DNA of 64,000 nucleotides from Siphonodentalium dalli (Eukaryota > Mollusca > Scaphopoda > Gadilida > Siphonodentaliidae), in assembly GCA_032622095.1 (NCBI GenBank), contig CP136068.1, positions 4,253,314 to 4,317,313 on the forward strand, in the 5' to 3' direction. This document shows positions 13,405 to 24,533 of this stretch, one piece after another. Numbering within the stretch: the stretch's first letter is position 1; every line of letters begins with the position of its first letter. The notes under the pieces are model-generated. The model made no database searches, was not told the origin of the DNA, and saw only the letters and a program-made list of their open reading frames with translations. The translations under genes and the position numbers were made by a program.

Positions 13405-13502
13405 GGGGATTGGGTGGGATTCGAACCCCGGCCCATGACGGCGAGCGCGCCTTGCGACACAAAGTCCGATGTCAATACCACACGGCCACCGAAGCGTCGC
13501 TT
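13405..13502 (-). tRNA. degenerate tRNA-like sequence (tRNA pseudogene or SINE head)
   Basis: Read on the minus strand, an A-box-like 'tggccgtgtggtat' is followed about 50 bases later by a clear B box, 'gggttcgaatcccacc'. The acceptor stem does not pair, since 'gcttcgg' does not match 'caatccc'. The T stem has mismatches, and the spacing between the arms is longer than in a normal class I tRNA. The internal RNA polymerase III promoter therefore looks recognisable while the cloverleaf does not. A SINE head or decayed tRNA is more likely than a working gene. Confidence 0.4.
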
Positions 13503-14117
13503 AACATAAGGCGTAAATATAACATGCTACTGTGCCATATCTCCTATATATATATATAACCGATAAATTTGCGGAAAATTTACTATAAAGCGCGGTTATA
13601 GATTTTGTCTGCAAATTTTTCTCTCGCGTAAACCACCCGGTGGGCTACACAAGTCAACTTTGGTTAGAGATAGATAAAACGGCTGTAATAATGTAGTTAT
13701 GTTAATTTGTTCACATGATACAGGTGGTGTACAAATTAGAAGTCAGGATGCCGATAATAAATTTCTCAAGAGAAAGGGGAGGATGTCTGCAATGCATATG
13801 AAAGATAAGGGGATTTTTAAGGTCATGGTCTAAATTTAGAGCAGAAAAGTTGTTCCCCATTCAAAAGACAAGGAATTATGTGGTTATAATTTCATGACCG
13901 GGCCACAATTTACAGGTGAGTTATATAATGAAAAATGCAGTTTTCCGAGTAGAAAAGAATAGTTGGGATGTACCTGTATAATTTTTACATCTTGATTGAA
14001 TCTTGGAGGGAGACCGAAGTGAAGAATCCAGTTTAGTCTCGCACCCAACAACAATATAACATCCGCATCTTGTAGGGCCCTGAAAAAATGGCTGAGCTCA
14101 TAAGGAGATATAGCATA
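13503..14117. other. non-coding stretch, nothing recognised
   Basis: Unique sequence with a short (AT)n run near 13,548. No supported gene. Confidence 0.5.
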
Positions 14118-16908
14118 AACCCTGTTGGGTTATTAGGGAGACGTGGACTGTTGTCAGGGAGAAGTGGACTGTTATCAGGGAGAAGTGGACTGTTATCAGG
14201 GAGAAGTGGACTGTTATCAGGGAGAAGTGGACTGTTATTAGGGAGACGTGGACTGTTATCATGGAGAAGTGGACTGTTATCATGGAGAAGTGGACTGTTA
14301 TTAGGGAGACGTGGACTGTTATTAGGGAGACGTGGACTGTTATCAGGGAGAAGTGGACTGTTATCAGGGAGAAGTGGACTGGTATTAGGGAGACGTGGAC
14401 TGTTATCAGGGAGAAGTGGACTGTTATCAGGGATAAGTGGACTGTTATCAAGGAGAAGTGGACTGTTATCAGGGAGAAGTGGACTGTTATTAGGGAGACG
14501 TATACTGTTATCAGGGAGAAGGGGACTGTTATCAGGGAGACGTGGAATGTTATCGGGGAGAAGTGGACTGTTATTAGGGAGACGTGGAATGTTATTAGGG
14601 AGACGTGGAATGTTATTATGGAGACGTGGACTGTTATTAGGGAGACGTGGAGTGTTATTGGGGAGAAGTGGGCTGCTATTAGGGAGACGTGGACTGTTAT
14701 CAGGGAGAAGTGGACTGTTATCGGGGAGACGTGGACTGTTATCAGGGAGAAGTGGACTGTTATCAGGGAGACATGGACTGTTATTAGGGAGACGTGGACT
14801 GATATCAGGGAGAAGTGGACTGTTATCAGGGAGAAGTGGACTGTTATTAGGGAGACGTGGACTGTTATCAGGGAGAAGTGGACTGTTATCAGGGAGACGT
14901 GGAATGTTATCGGGGAGAAGTGGACTGTTATTAGGGAGACGTGGAATGTTATTAGGGAGACGTGGAATGTTATTATGGAGACGTGGACTGTTATTAGGGA
15001 GACGTGGAATGTTATTGGGGAGAAGTGGGCTGTTATTAGGGAGACGTGGATTGTTATCAGGGAGAAGTGGACTGTTATCGGGGAGACGTGGACTGTTATC
15101 AGGGAGAAGTGGACTGTTATCAGGGAGACATGGACTGTTATTAGGGAGACGTGGACTGATATCAGGGAGAAGTGGACTGTTATCAAGGAGAAGTGGACTG
15201 TTATTAGGGAGACGTGGACTGTTATCAGGGAGAAGTGGACTGTTATCAGGGAGAACGACTGTTATCAGGGAGAAGTGGACTGTTATCAGGGAGAAGTGGA
15301 CTGTTATTGGGGAGACGTGGACTGTTATTAGGGAGAAGTGGACTGTTATCATGGAGACGTGGAACGTTATCGGGGAGAAGTGAACTGTTATTAGGGAGAC
15401 GTGGAATGTTATTAGGGAGACGTGGAATATTATCAGGGAGACGTTGAATGTTATCGGAGAGAAGTGGACTGTTATTAGGGAGACGTGGACTGTTATCAGG
15501 GAGAAGTGGACTGTTATCAGTGAGACGTGGACTGTTGTCAGGAAGAAGTGGACTGTTATTAGGGAGACATGGACTGTTATTAGGGAGACGTGGACTGTTA
15601 TCAGGGAGAAGTGGACTGTTATCAGGGAGAAGTGGACTGTTATTAGGGAGACGTTGACTGCTATTAGGGAGACGTTGAATGTTATCGGAGAGAAGTGGAC
15701 TGTTATTAGGGAGACGTGGAATGTTATTAGGGAGACGTGGAATATTATCAGGGAGACGTGTACTGTTATCAGAGAGAAGTGGACTGTTATCAGGGAGAAG
15801 TGGACTGTTATTAGGGACAGTGGACTGTTATCAGTGAGAAGTGGACTGTTATCAGGGAGAATTGGCTGTTATTAGGGAGAAGTGGACTGTTATTAGGAAG
15901 ACGTGGACTGTTATCAGGGAGAAGTGCACTGTTATTAGGGAGACGTGGACTGTTATTAGGGAGACGTGGACTGTTATTAGGGAGAAGTGGACTGTTATCA
16001 TGGAGACGTGGAATGTTATCGGGGAGAAGTGAACTGTTATTAGGGAGACGTGGAATGTTATTAGGGAGACGTGGAATATTATCAGGGAGACGTTGAATGT
16101 TATCGAAGAGAAGTGGACTGTTATCAGGGAGAAGTGGACTGTTATCAGGGAGAAGTGGACTGTTATTAGGGAGACGTGGACTGTTATCAGGGAGAAGTGG
16201 ACTGTTATCAGGGAGACGTGGACTGTTATCAGGGAGAAGTGGACTGTTATCAGTGAGACGTGGACTGTTGTCAGGGAGAAGTGGACTGTTATTAGGGAGA
16301 CATGGACTGTTATTAGGGAGACGTGGACTGTTATCAGGGAGAAGTGGACTGTTATCAGGGAGAAGTGGACTGTTATTAGGGAGACGTTGACTTTTATTAG
16401 GGAGACGTGGACTGTTATCAGGGAGACGTGGACTGTTATCAGGGAGAAGTGGACTGTTATCAGGGAGAAGTGGACTGTTATTAGGGAGACGTGGACTGTT
16501 ATCAGGGAGAAGTGGACTGTTATCAGGGAGAAGTGGACTGTTATTAGGGACAGTGGACTGTTATCAGTGAGAAGTGGACTGTTATCAGGGAGAATTGGCT
16601 GTTATTAGGGAGAAGTGGACTGTTATTAGGGAGACGTGGACTGTTATCAGGGAGAAGTGGACTGTTATTAGGGAGACGTGGACTGTTATTTGGGAGACGT
16701 GAACTGTTATTAGGGAGATGTGGACTGTTATCAGGGAGAAGTGGACTGTTATCAGGGAGAATTGGCTGTTATTAGGGAGAAGTGGACTGTTATTAGGGAG
16801 ACGTGGACTGTTATCAGGGAGAAGTGGACTGTTATTAGGGAGACGTGGACTGTTATTTGGGAGACGTGAACTGTTATTAGGGAGACGTGGACTGTTATTA
16901 GGGAGAAG
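14118..16908. repeat. 21-bp minisatellite, about 133 units (array A)
   Basis: Unit built on 'gtggactgttatcaggga' with a period of exactly 21 bp. Alternating variants are gagaAgtgg/gagaCgtgg, ttaTCa/ttaTTa and ggActg/ggAAtg. Because 21 is divisible by three and the unit lacks stops, several overlapping frames stay open on both strands (up to 439 codons). Their heptad products are by-products. A block of 17 units is duplicated: 'tatcgggg' markers at 14,551 and 14,908 are 357 bp apart. A second block recurs about 649 bp apart (15,351 and 16,000). Occasional short units ('agggacagtgg', 'gagaacgactg') break the register. Confidence 0.98.
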
Positions 16909-16939
16909 TAACAATGGCTGAAGTTTTATTTACTCTTCA

Positions 16940-17150
16940 ACATTCATACTGGTATAAGAGAGAGAAGGTGACATGCATACTGGAATAAGAGAGAGAAGGG
17001 GACATGCATACTGTTATAAGAGAGAGAGAAGTCAATTCTCCATGGGACAAAGATGTATCACGGTGTGACTGGTACAATTTTTAGCAATCGTTCAATGACT
17101 TTCCCCTATACTCTGGACCCGTTCAATGACTTTCCCCTAAACCATTGGTA
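16940..17150. repeat. two short tandem repeats (35 bp x 3 and 31 bp x 2)
   Basis: 'catactggtataagagagag', 'catactggaataagagagag' and 'catactgttataagagagag' recur at intervals of about 35 bp (16,946-17,031). 'gttcaatgactttcccct' occurs twice about 31 bp apart (near 17,090 and 17,121). Both lie directly beyond the 21-bp array. Confidence 0.8.
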
Positions 17151-17267
17151 ACCACATAACAACAAAATGTCTATGTGGGGCTTGCTATGGGATGATCATC
17201 GCTGTCATCGGAAACGACTCCCTTGCCCATCGGTGAAGGTCAGAATGGCAGCTTTGTGTTGTTGAGC

Positions 17268-17990
17268 TTCTGTATGGACGACTCGGCTCTACCATAAGCT
17301 GCACCTCATACAAAATACAAAGAAATATAGAGCCGACTCTACCATAAGCAGTACCTCATACAAAATACAAATAAATATAGAGTGTTTGTCTTACGTATGG
17401 ACGACTCGGCTCTACCATAAGCTGCACCTCATACAAAATACAAAGAAATATAGAGCCGGCTCTACCATAAGCAGCACCTCATACAAAATACAAAGTAATA
17501 TAGAGTGTTTGTCTTACGTATGGACGACTCGGCTCTACCATAAGCTGCACCTCATACAAAATACAAAGAAATATAGAGCCGGCTCTACCATAAGCAGCAC
17601 CTCATACAAAATACAAAGTAATATAGAGTCGGCTCTACCATAAGCTGCACCTCATACAAAATACAAAGAAATATAGAGTCGGCTCTACCATAAGCAGCAC
17701 CTCATACGAAATACAAGGAAATGTTTGTCTTACGTATGGACGACTCGGCTCTACCATAAGCAGTACCTCATACAAAATACAAAGAAATATAGAGTAGGCT
17801 CTACCATACGCAGCACCTCATACAAAAGACAAAGAAATATAGCGTGTTTGCCTGTGTGGATGACTCGGCTCTACCATAAGCAGCACCTGATACAAAACAC
17901 AAAGAAATATAGATTGTTCTGTATGGACGACTCGGCTCTACCATACGCAGCACATCATACAAAAGACAAAGAAAAAATAGAGTTTTTGTC
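17268..17990. repeat. compound tandem repeat, 52-64-bp units in about 122-bp pairs
   Basis: Units share 'ggctctaccataagc(a/t)g', 'cacctcatacaaaatacaaa' and 'gaaatatagag'. Every second unit carries an extra 'gtcttacgtatggacgactc' segment, which gives a higher-order period of about 122 bp ('gactcgg' at 17,280, 17,403 and 17,525). The units become more diverged toward the right end. The two open frames here (85 and 89 codons) merely read the repeat. Confidence 0.92.
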
Positions 17991-19874
17991 TTGAGGCAAC
18001 CGACAACAATGGATGAGTCACGGAGTTCATTAACCCTTTTATGGCTGGAGCTTCCTAAAATTTAAGGAAAACCCTCCTGTGCCAATGCATTCTCTTATAT
18101 ATGTGAGTCTGTCATAGGGTTCCTCACATATATAAGACATAATAGACTTTGCAGAAAGTTAAGCACAAAGTACACGTCTGTACCTCAACAAAAGCAACAT
18201 GTTCACAGTTTATTACACTGGGTAAGCTGATAATAGAATCGTTTAGGAGCTTCCTCTTTCAATTGGTATATAATATGGCATATATTTAATCTGGGGGGGG
18301 GTGTTATTTTATCTGGGGGGGGGGGGTCGAAAATTAGGTGGGCCTTTAAAGGAGTGTTTTGATAATATTTACACTCTTACATGCGTTTGCAATGTGGAAC
18401 TTGTATACCAGAGTTCGGTTGGCAGAAATCATGTCATGTGACATTGCACACTACCCCCATCTTGTTTCCATATTGTATGGAACTAATTGGCAACGAGTTA
18501 CCAGAATATCATTGTGAAGCTGACTGATTCTTTAGTCTGCTAGTTGAGGGTAATAGGCTGGTCATCAGAGGGTTAGACCCAGAAGAAACTGTTAATGAAG
18601 GTTTCCTGGTCTCATTCTCTGCCGGAAAGTGTCCTCAATCACATATCCAAACTTCGCTAAAATCTGCTTTGCTAAAAATGTTCTTTTAATAATGACACCA
18701 ATGATGGCAGATGGTATCTTAAAATGCTGACTTTCTATGGTAGGTGCTCAACTAATACAAAATTAGTAATACACTTTCTATGGTACGTCCATCAACTAAT
18801 ACCAAATTAGTAATAAAATGAAATATAGATAAACAATGCTTAGTTGTAAACCATGTCTGTATAATGTATGTCCTAAAATGGCCGCCAAACTGGACAAAAT
18901 CGATGAAATTTACATTTTGTGCAAAATTTAACAGCTGGTCCCCTAAGTGTCAATATACGCTAGAATTATGCAAGGAAGAATGATTTTAAAGTACAGGGGA
19001 AACTTCTGATTAGAGATATATGCGAATTCTATCTAATGTATCTCACGTGAGAACAAGCTAAAGCAGGGTCTCATACAACTGTTAAATCTGGACGTTTTAG
19101 GTGCCCAGAATCAGAAAAATAACTCTGTTTTATCTGTACTGTTTATCTTGAATCGTGTGATATATCGGTATTACTGAATACTGTTATTAAACAGTTAAAT
19201 GGGATTTAATAGAGATTTATGTGACCTTATTTAGAAGCAAACATATATGTACTCAGAGCAGTTTCACGAATGTGAGCGATCATCATTTATTTTGATATCT
19301 GGAACATCGAACTTTTAAAGATTCACTGCTATTGAAAAGTATGATAGCTATTCATAGAGTACTGGGTAAAATATGTAAATCCTATTGTACGCGCCTTAAA
19401 AGAGTAGGCATAATTGCCTCCGGTCAAATGATGAAACAGACATATTTTGCTTCCATCACAAGAATGCATGGACGTTGATATACTATTAACGCAAGTTATC
19501 AAAACACAAAGGAGTACCATAGACTATCTTCAATAAATTTTCAACTTAACCGACATACTCTGTGGCAAAGGCTGGAAATTATATTTGGTTAATGGTTATA
19601 TTCACTGAGGCCACATAGACACGAAACGTACTACGTTTTCTGTAACCGCATCACCACATTTACCCCTTCGCCATAATGTCACACTCCTGCTGCACACAAC
19701 ACTGTAAATAGCAACATTGAGTGAATAGTCAAACCCTGCAATAATAACGAACCAAAGCCGGACGCTTTGGGTCGTATATAGACTATATCTGATTTTGTGA
19801 AGTCACCAATTATTATCTAATACAATACTGCTGTTTTGAATGTTTGCGAGCACTTTTGTCGCACAGTAGCTTAA
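17991..19874. other. non-coding stretch with minor repeats
   Basis: No supported gene. It contains a hairpin at 18,091-18,144 (tcttatatatgtgag paired with ctcacatatataaga), G-runs at 18,293-18,301 and 18,317-18,326, and a two-copy tandem at 18,731-18,815 ('ctttctatggta' and 'caactaata'). A 63-codon minus-strand frame at 19,329-19,520 has no recognisable features. Confidence 0.55.
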
Positions 19875-21184
19875 TAGTCCGGGAGCTAATAGGGGTACCC
19901 TTGCACCCCCCCCCCCCCCCTGGGACTTAACTTCACCCCACTCATTTTGTTCCTTATTATGTCCTTCAACTTTTAAGCAATGTTAACAAGAAAAATAAGT
20001 GGCCGTGTAGACTCCAGACAAGATGGCGTCCATCATGGCCGCCGTTTTTCAGACCCGACCCTAAGTCAGTTTTATGCAAATTATAGCGGGAACATATTGT
20101 AAAATGTATACAAATGTATATATTTTCGTGAAGCTGAGACATAATGACACTTTTTTGGGCCAAAATTGAAACTCACCATCCAAGATGGCCGCCAAAATGG
20201 CCACCGGAAGTTGAAAATATAACATTTTTTCACAAATATCTTCTAGATCAATTCATGCTGTTTGGAACTGGTTGAGTAATGCAACTTTATGTTGTGTTTT
20301 GTATATTAACTGATCATATGAGCAACGAAATATACAATTATTGGGGTCCTAACCCCTTCCGATCCCTCAAAAATTCGATTTTACAGAATGCGTTATAACA
20401 TTTCACAAAAAATCACAATTGGGATTCTAGTCATATTTCAACAAGAAATGAACAGAACTTTGTAATGTAAGTGAGGCATACCATTAACTATTAATATTCC
20501 AAATCACTGGAACCAAAATTCTTACTTTGGCTCAAAATGGCTGCCAATATGGCCGCCAAAATATGGAAAATGGTAAATATTATACCAGCGTGTCCTGCAA
20601 TCGCTTACAAGTTGTGGTTGGTGTATAAAATTGGCTATTCTGCATTCTATACATTGAATACTAACATGTCTGATGCACCATGGTTAATTCTTACTATTGT
20701 CACCCCTGACATCGTCAAACATATTGGACTTTTCTCTCAAAAACTTGACATAAATATTGGCAAAAATTAACTTTTCAGGTTTGGACCATTTTTTCAGGTA
20801 AAATATAACTATCTTTGGATTAAAAGGTGTTTATTGTTTTGGTCTATCTTAAATGTGTCTCACTACGGTGTTTATAGATTAAATTGCTCAAGATGGCTTC
20901 CAAAATGGCAACCAAATTTGTAGAATGTTAATTTTTTACATATATCCCGAACATTCTCTGCATTATCCGAAAAGGTAGCATATTGTGACTCACTTGGTTA
21001 TTATACATGTTAGTTAATTAACTGACAACTACATGTTCTATTCTGGTTGTCTCAGCCCCGTATGGGGCATGACAAATTCATTTTAAAGTATGCAATTTTG
21101 CCGAGAACCTCTTTTGTGATTTTGGCCACATTTATTGAAAGGAAATGGGCAGAACTTTGATACAGAACTGAGATGGACCATAAT
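19875..21184 (+). repeat. left inverted arm of the foldback element
   Basis: It pairs with 23,229-24,533. Clusters of 'aagatggc.gcc'-type words lie at about 20,019, 20,182, 20,534-20,560 and 20,891. A 77-codon frame at 20,537-20,770 has a counterpart in the other arm, but the two products differ freely in residues and length, so I see no sign of coding constraint. Confidence 0.85.
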
Positions 21185-21219
21185 CTTTGGCTATTCTGGT
21201 TCATTATTATAAAATGTCA

Positions 21220-23160
21220 ACAGGATACAGTGTGGATGTAAAGATCATAGTCAGGGAGTTACTCTATGATCATATGTGAGGTGAATAGGTATACAGGGAG
21301 TTATTGTATGTCATGACTGATGTGAGTAGGTATACAGTGAGTGACTATATGGTTATGAGTGGGTTGTCCATGGTAAGATGCATCTAGGTATACATGGTGA
21401 GGTCATGGTCAGGTGTGAGGTCAATCGGTATGCATGGAGTGACTCTATGGTGTATGATTGTGTATATTCAGTACGGGTGCAACCGGTGTACATGTATGGT
21501 CATTGGTGTGGTGTATGGATATAGCTACATGGTCGTCTATGTGTTGATTATGTATATATGGAGTGTCTGTAAGGTCATGGGTGGTATGTGCATGTGTTGT
21601 CTGTATGATCATGGATGGGGTGTGTGGATAAATAGGGAGTGATTTTATGGTTACGGGTAATGTGTACAGGTATACATCGAATGACTGTACGGTCATGATT
21701 GAATATGAACACCTGGATTAAGCTGGGTGGACATTATCGAGGGTGTGCGTATATAGGGAGTGTCCGTGTGGTAATGGTGGGATGTATATTTATATATCTC
21801 GTGGATGTATTATAATTTGTGGTTGTATAAGGCTTAGCTGTATTATCATGGATGGCGTGTATGATTATGCAGTGAATTGCTGAATTGTCATGTGTGAGGT
21901 GTATATGCAAGTATGGAGTGTTTGAGTGGTCGTGTGTGTGGTTTTTTTGTATATCTGGAAGGGATGAATGGCCATTAGTGAGGTTTACATGTATACCTGG
22001 AGTGAATCTATAGTCTAGGGTGGGCTGATTATGTATATCGAGTGGTTATATGACTATGTGTGTCGAATAGGTATACAAGACATTAGTAGTGACTGTATTG
22101 TTAATGGTGAGATGAGTACATGTAGGTATACAAGTAGTGACTGTATGGTCACAAATGTAATGGACATCTATACAGGGGGTGACTAAATGGTCATGTGTCA
22201 GGCGTATACCTGGTGTTCCTTTTGATGACTCGTGGCGGTATGACCATGTGTAGGTTATACCAGCATACACACGTGTTGCTTTATTGTCATGGGCGAGGGA
22301 TATGAGTATATAGCGAGTGGCTATATTGCCATGGATGAGGTGCATATGCATACTGACTATACTGACATGGATGGGGTGTATTAGTATATCTTGAGTGGCT
22401 ATTCGGCTATGGTGTGACAAATAGGGATACAGGGAGCGACATGGCAAATGTTGAGGTGAATATGTATACAAGGATTGGCCATGATCCTATATGAATGTTT
22501 TGAATAGGTACACACGGGGTGACTATATGGCCATAGGTCAGGTGAAGGAGTATACCAGGTGACATGGGTGAGGGTATGTGTATGAAGCGAGTGGCTATAT
22601 GGCCATTGGTGAGGTGCATATGTATACCGGAATGACTTTATGGTGTTGATGTAGATATTGATTGTCTATTTGACCATGCGTTTGGGGAATAGGTATACAG
22701 GGGGTGACCTTATGGCCAATGGTGAGATGAATGGGTATACAAGGAGTGACTATATGGTTATGGGTCATGTTTAGGAGTATACCCGATGTGCCTGCATTGT
22801 GACGCATGGCTGTATGGTCACCCGTGGTCATGGGTCAGGTGTACATGTATACATGTATACAGCTTAACGTCCCCCATCTACATAAACATCATCAATATGG
22901 AGAACTCTCTGACATGACCTCTCTATTGATTAACATACCCTTGAGTTATTGTGGAAAGCGATAGCCACCCAAGATACACATGTACAGCCCACCCATTACC
23001 CAAGTCACTCCATATGTGCATAAACACCACACAAATGCCAACATAGTAACCCACTTTATACACGTACACCTGATCATGCAACCATACTTGGTTATACCCG
23101 TACATACCACAAATGACGATACAGCCACGAGTCACCATGCATGAACACCAGGTATACACC
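21220..23160. repeat. diverged minisatellite core of the foldback element, two opposing orientations
   Basis: From about 21,220 to 22,860 the plus strand repeats 'aggtatacagggagtgac', 'tatatggtcatggg' and 'gaggtg' at 40-46-bp spacing. From about 22,870 to 23,160 the complementary text appears ('gtcactccatatg', 'acacc', 'catgcaacca'), so the short array is inverted relative to the long one. The array seems to belong to both arms, expanded on the left and nearly lost on the right. Many 60-140-codon frames here are repeat by-products. Confidence 0.75.
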
Positions 23161-23228
23161 ATCTTGGCTTCCACCCGGTATCCAGTTGATAAATTTGTAT
23201 CATAGTGGGCCTGAATACCCACATATCA

Positions 23229-24533
23229 TGATGGTTCATCTCAGTTCCGTCTCAAAGTTCTGCCCATTTCCTTTCAATAATATGGCAAGAATCACAAAAG
23301 AGGTTCTCCGCAAAATTCCATACTGCAACTTTAAAATGAATTTGTCATGCCCCATACGGAACTGGGACAAATATAATAGAACGTATTTGTCAGTTAATTA
23401 ACTAATATGTAAAATAACCAAGTGAGTCACAATTTGCTATCTTTTTTCGGATAACGCAGAGAATAATGTTCGGGATATGTTAACTTTTAACTTTTTACAA
23501 ATTTGGTTGCCATTTTGGAAGCCATCTTAAGCATTTTAGTCTTTAAACACCACCGTGTGACACACTTAAGATAGACCAAAACAATAAACACCTTTGATAC
23601 CAAAGATAGTTGCAGTTTACTTGAACAAATGGTCGAACCCTGAAAAGTGAATTTTTGCCGATATTTATGTCAAGTTTGTGAGAGAAAAATCCCATATTTC
23701 TGGTGATGTCAGTGGTGACAATAGTAAAAATGATCCATGGTACATCAGAGATGTTAGTATGCAATGAATAGAATACAGATTAGCCAATTGTATACATCAA
23801 CCACAACTTGTAAGCGATTGCAGGACACCCTGGGGCAATATTTACCATTTTCCATATTTTGGCGGCCATTTTCGCAGCCAGTTTGAGCCAAGGTAAGATT
23901 TTTGGTTCCAGAGAGTTGGAATATTCATAGGTAATGATATGCCTCTCTTACATTACAATGTTCTTTTCATTTCTTTTTGAAATATGACTAGAATCCCAAT
24001 TGTGATTTTTTGTAAAATTTTGTACCGCGTTCTGTAAAATCGAATTTTTGAGGGATCAGAAGGGGCTAGGACCCCATTAGTTGCACATTTAATTGCTCCA
24101 ATGATCAGTTAATATACACAACACTAAATAAAGTCATATTACACAACCAGTTCCAAACAGCATGAATTGATCTAGAAGATATTTGTGAAAAAATGTCATA
24201 TTTTCAACTTCCGGCGGCCATTTTGGCGGCCATCTTGGATGGTGAGTTTCAATTTTGGCCCAAAAAAGTGTCATTATGTCTTAGCTTCACGAAAATATAT
24301 ACATTTGTATACATTTTACAAGATTTTCCCGCTATAATTTGCATAAAACTGACTTAGGGTCTGGTCTGAAAAACGGCGGCCATGATGGACGCCATCTTGT
24401 CTGGAGTCTACACGGCCACTTTTTTTTCTTGTTAACATTGCTTAAAAGTTGAAGGACATAATAAGGAACAAATAAATTGGGTGAAGTTAAGTCCCAGGGG
24501 GGTGCAAGGGTACCCCTATTAGCTCCCGGACTA
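23229..24533 (-). repeat. right inverted arm of the foldback element
   Basis: Reverse complement of 19,875-21,184. The inner limit is near 'atggttcatctcagttcc', matching 'actgagatggaccat' on the left. The outer limit is 'agctcccggacta'. Confidence 0.85.

Larger units (their letters stand above)
19875..24533. mobile_element. large foldback element with 1.3-kb inverted arms and a minisatellite core
   Basis: Both ends read inward 'tagtccgggagctaataggg'. The inverted arms are about 19,875-21,184 and 23,229-24,533. They remain alignable along their whole length but carry many substitutions and different homopolymer lengths (a C run of 15 on the left against a G run of 6 on the right). The core, about 21,220-23,160, is a diverged 40-46-bp repeat. 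There is no transposase frame, so the element is non-autonomous. The flanks do not give a clear target duplication ('cttaa' on the left, 'taaag' on the right). The family was not identified. Confidence 0.85.

Noticed and set aside
14033-16914. Overlapping open frames of 60-439 codons on both strands (heptads such as LLSGRSG and DNSPLLP)
   Set aside because: They simply read a stop-free 21-bp tandem repeat in every frame. There are no unique termini, start context or codon bias.
21394-23222. Open frames of 60-141 codons in the foldback core
   Set aside because: They read diverged 40-46-bp repeats and have no recognisable domain.
20537-23764. Paired open frames in the two foldback arms (20,537-20,770 plus; 23,543-23,764 minus)
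   Set aside because: They correspond because the arms are inverted copies. Residue changes between them are frequent and lengths differ, so there is no sign of selection on a protein.
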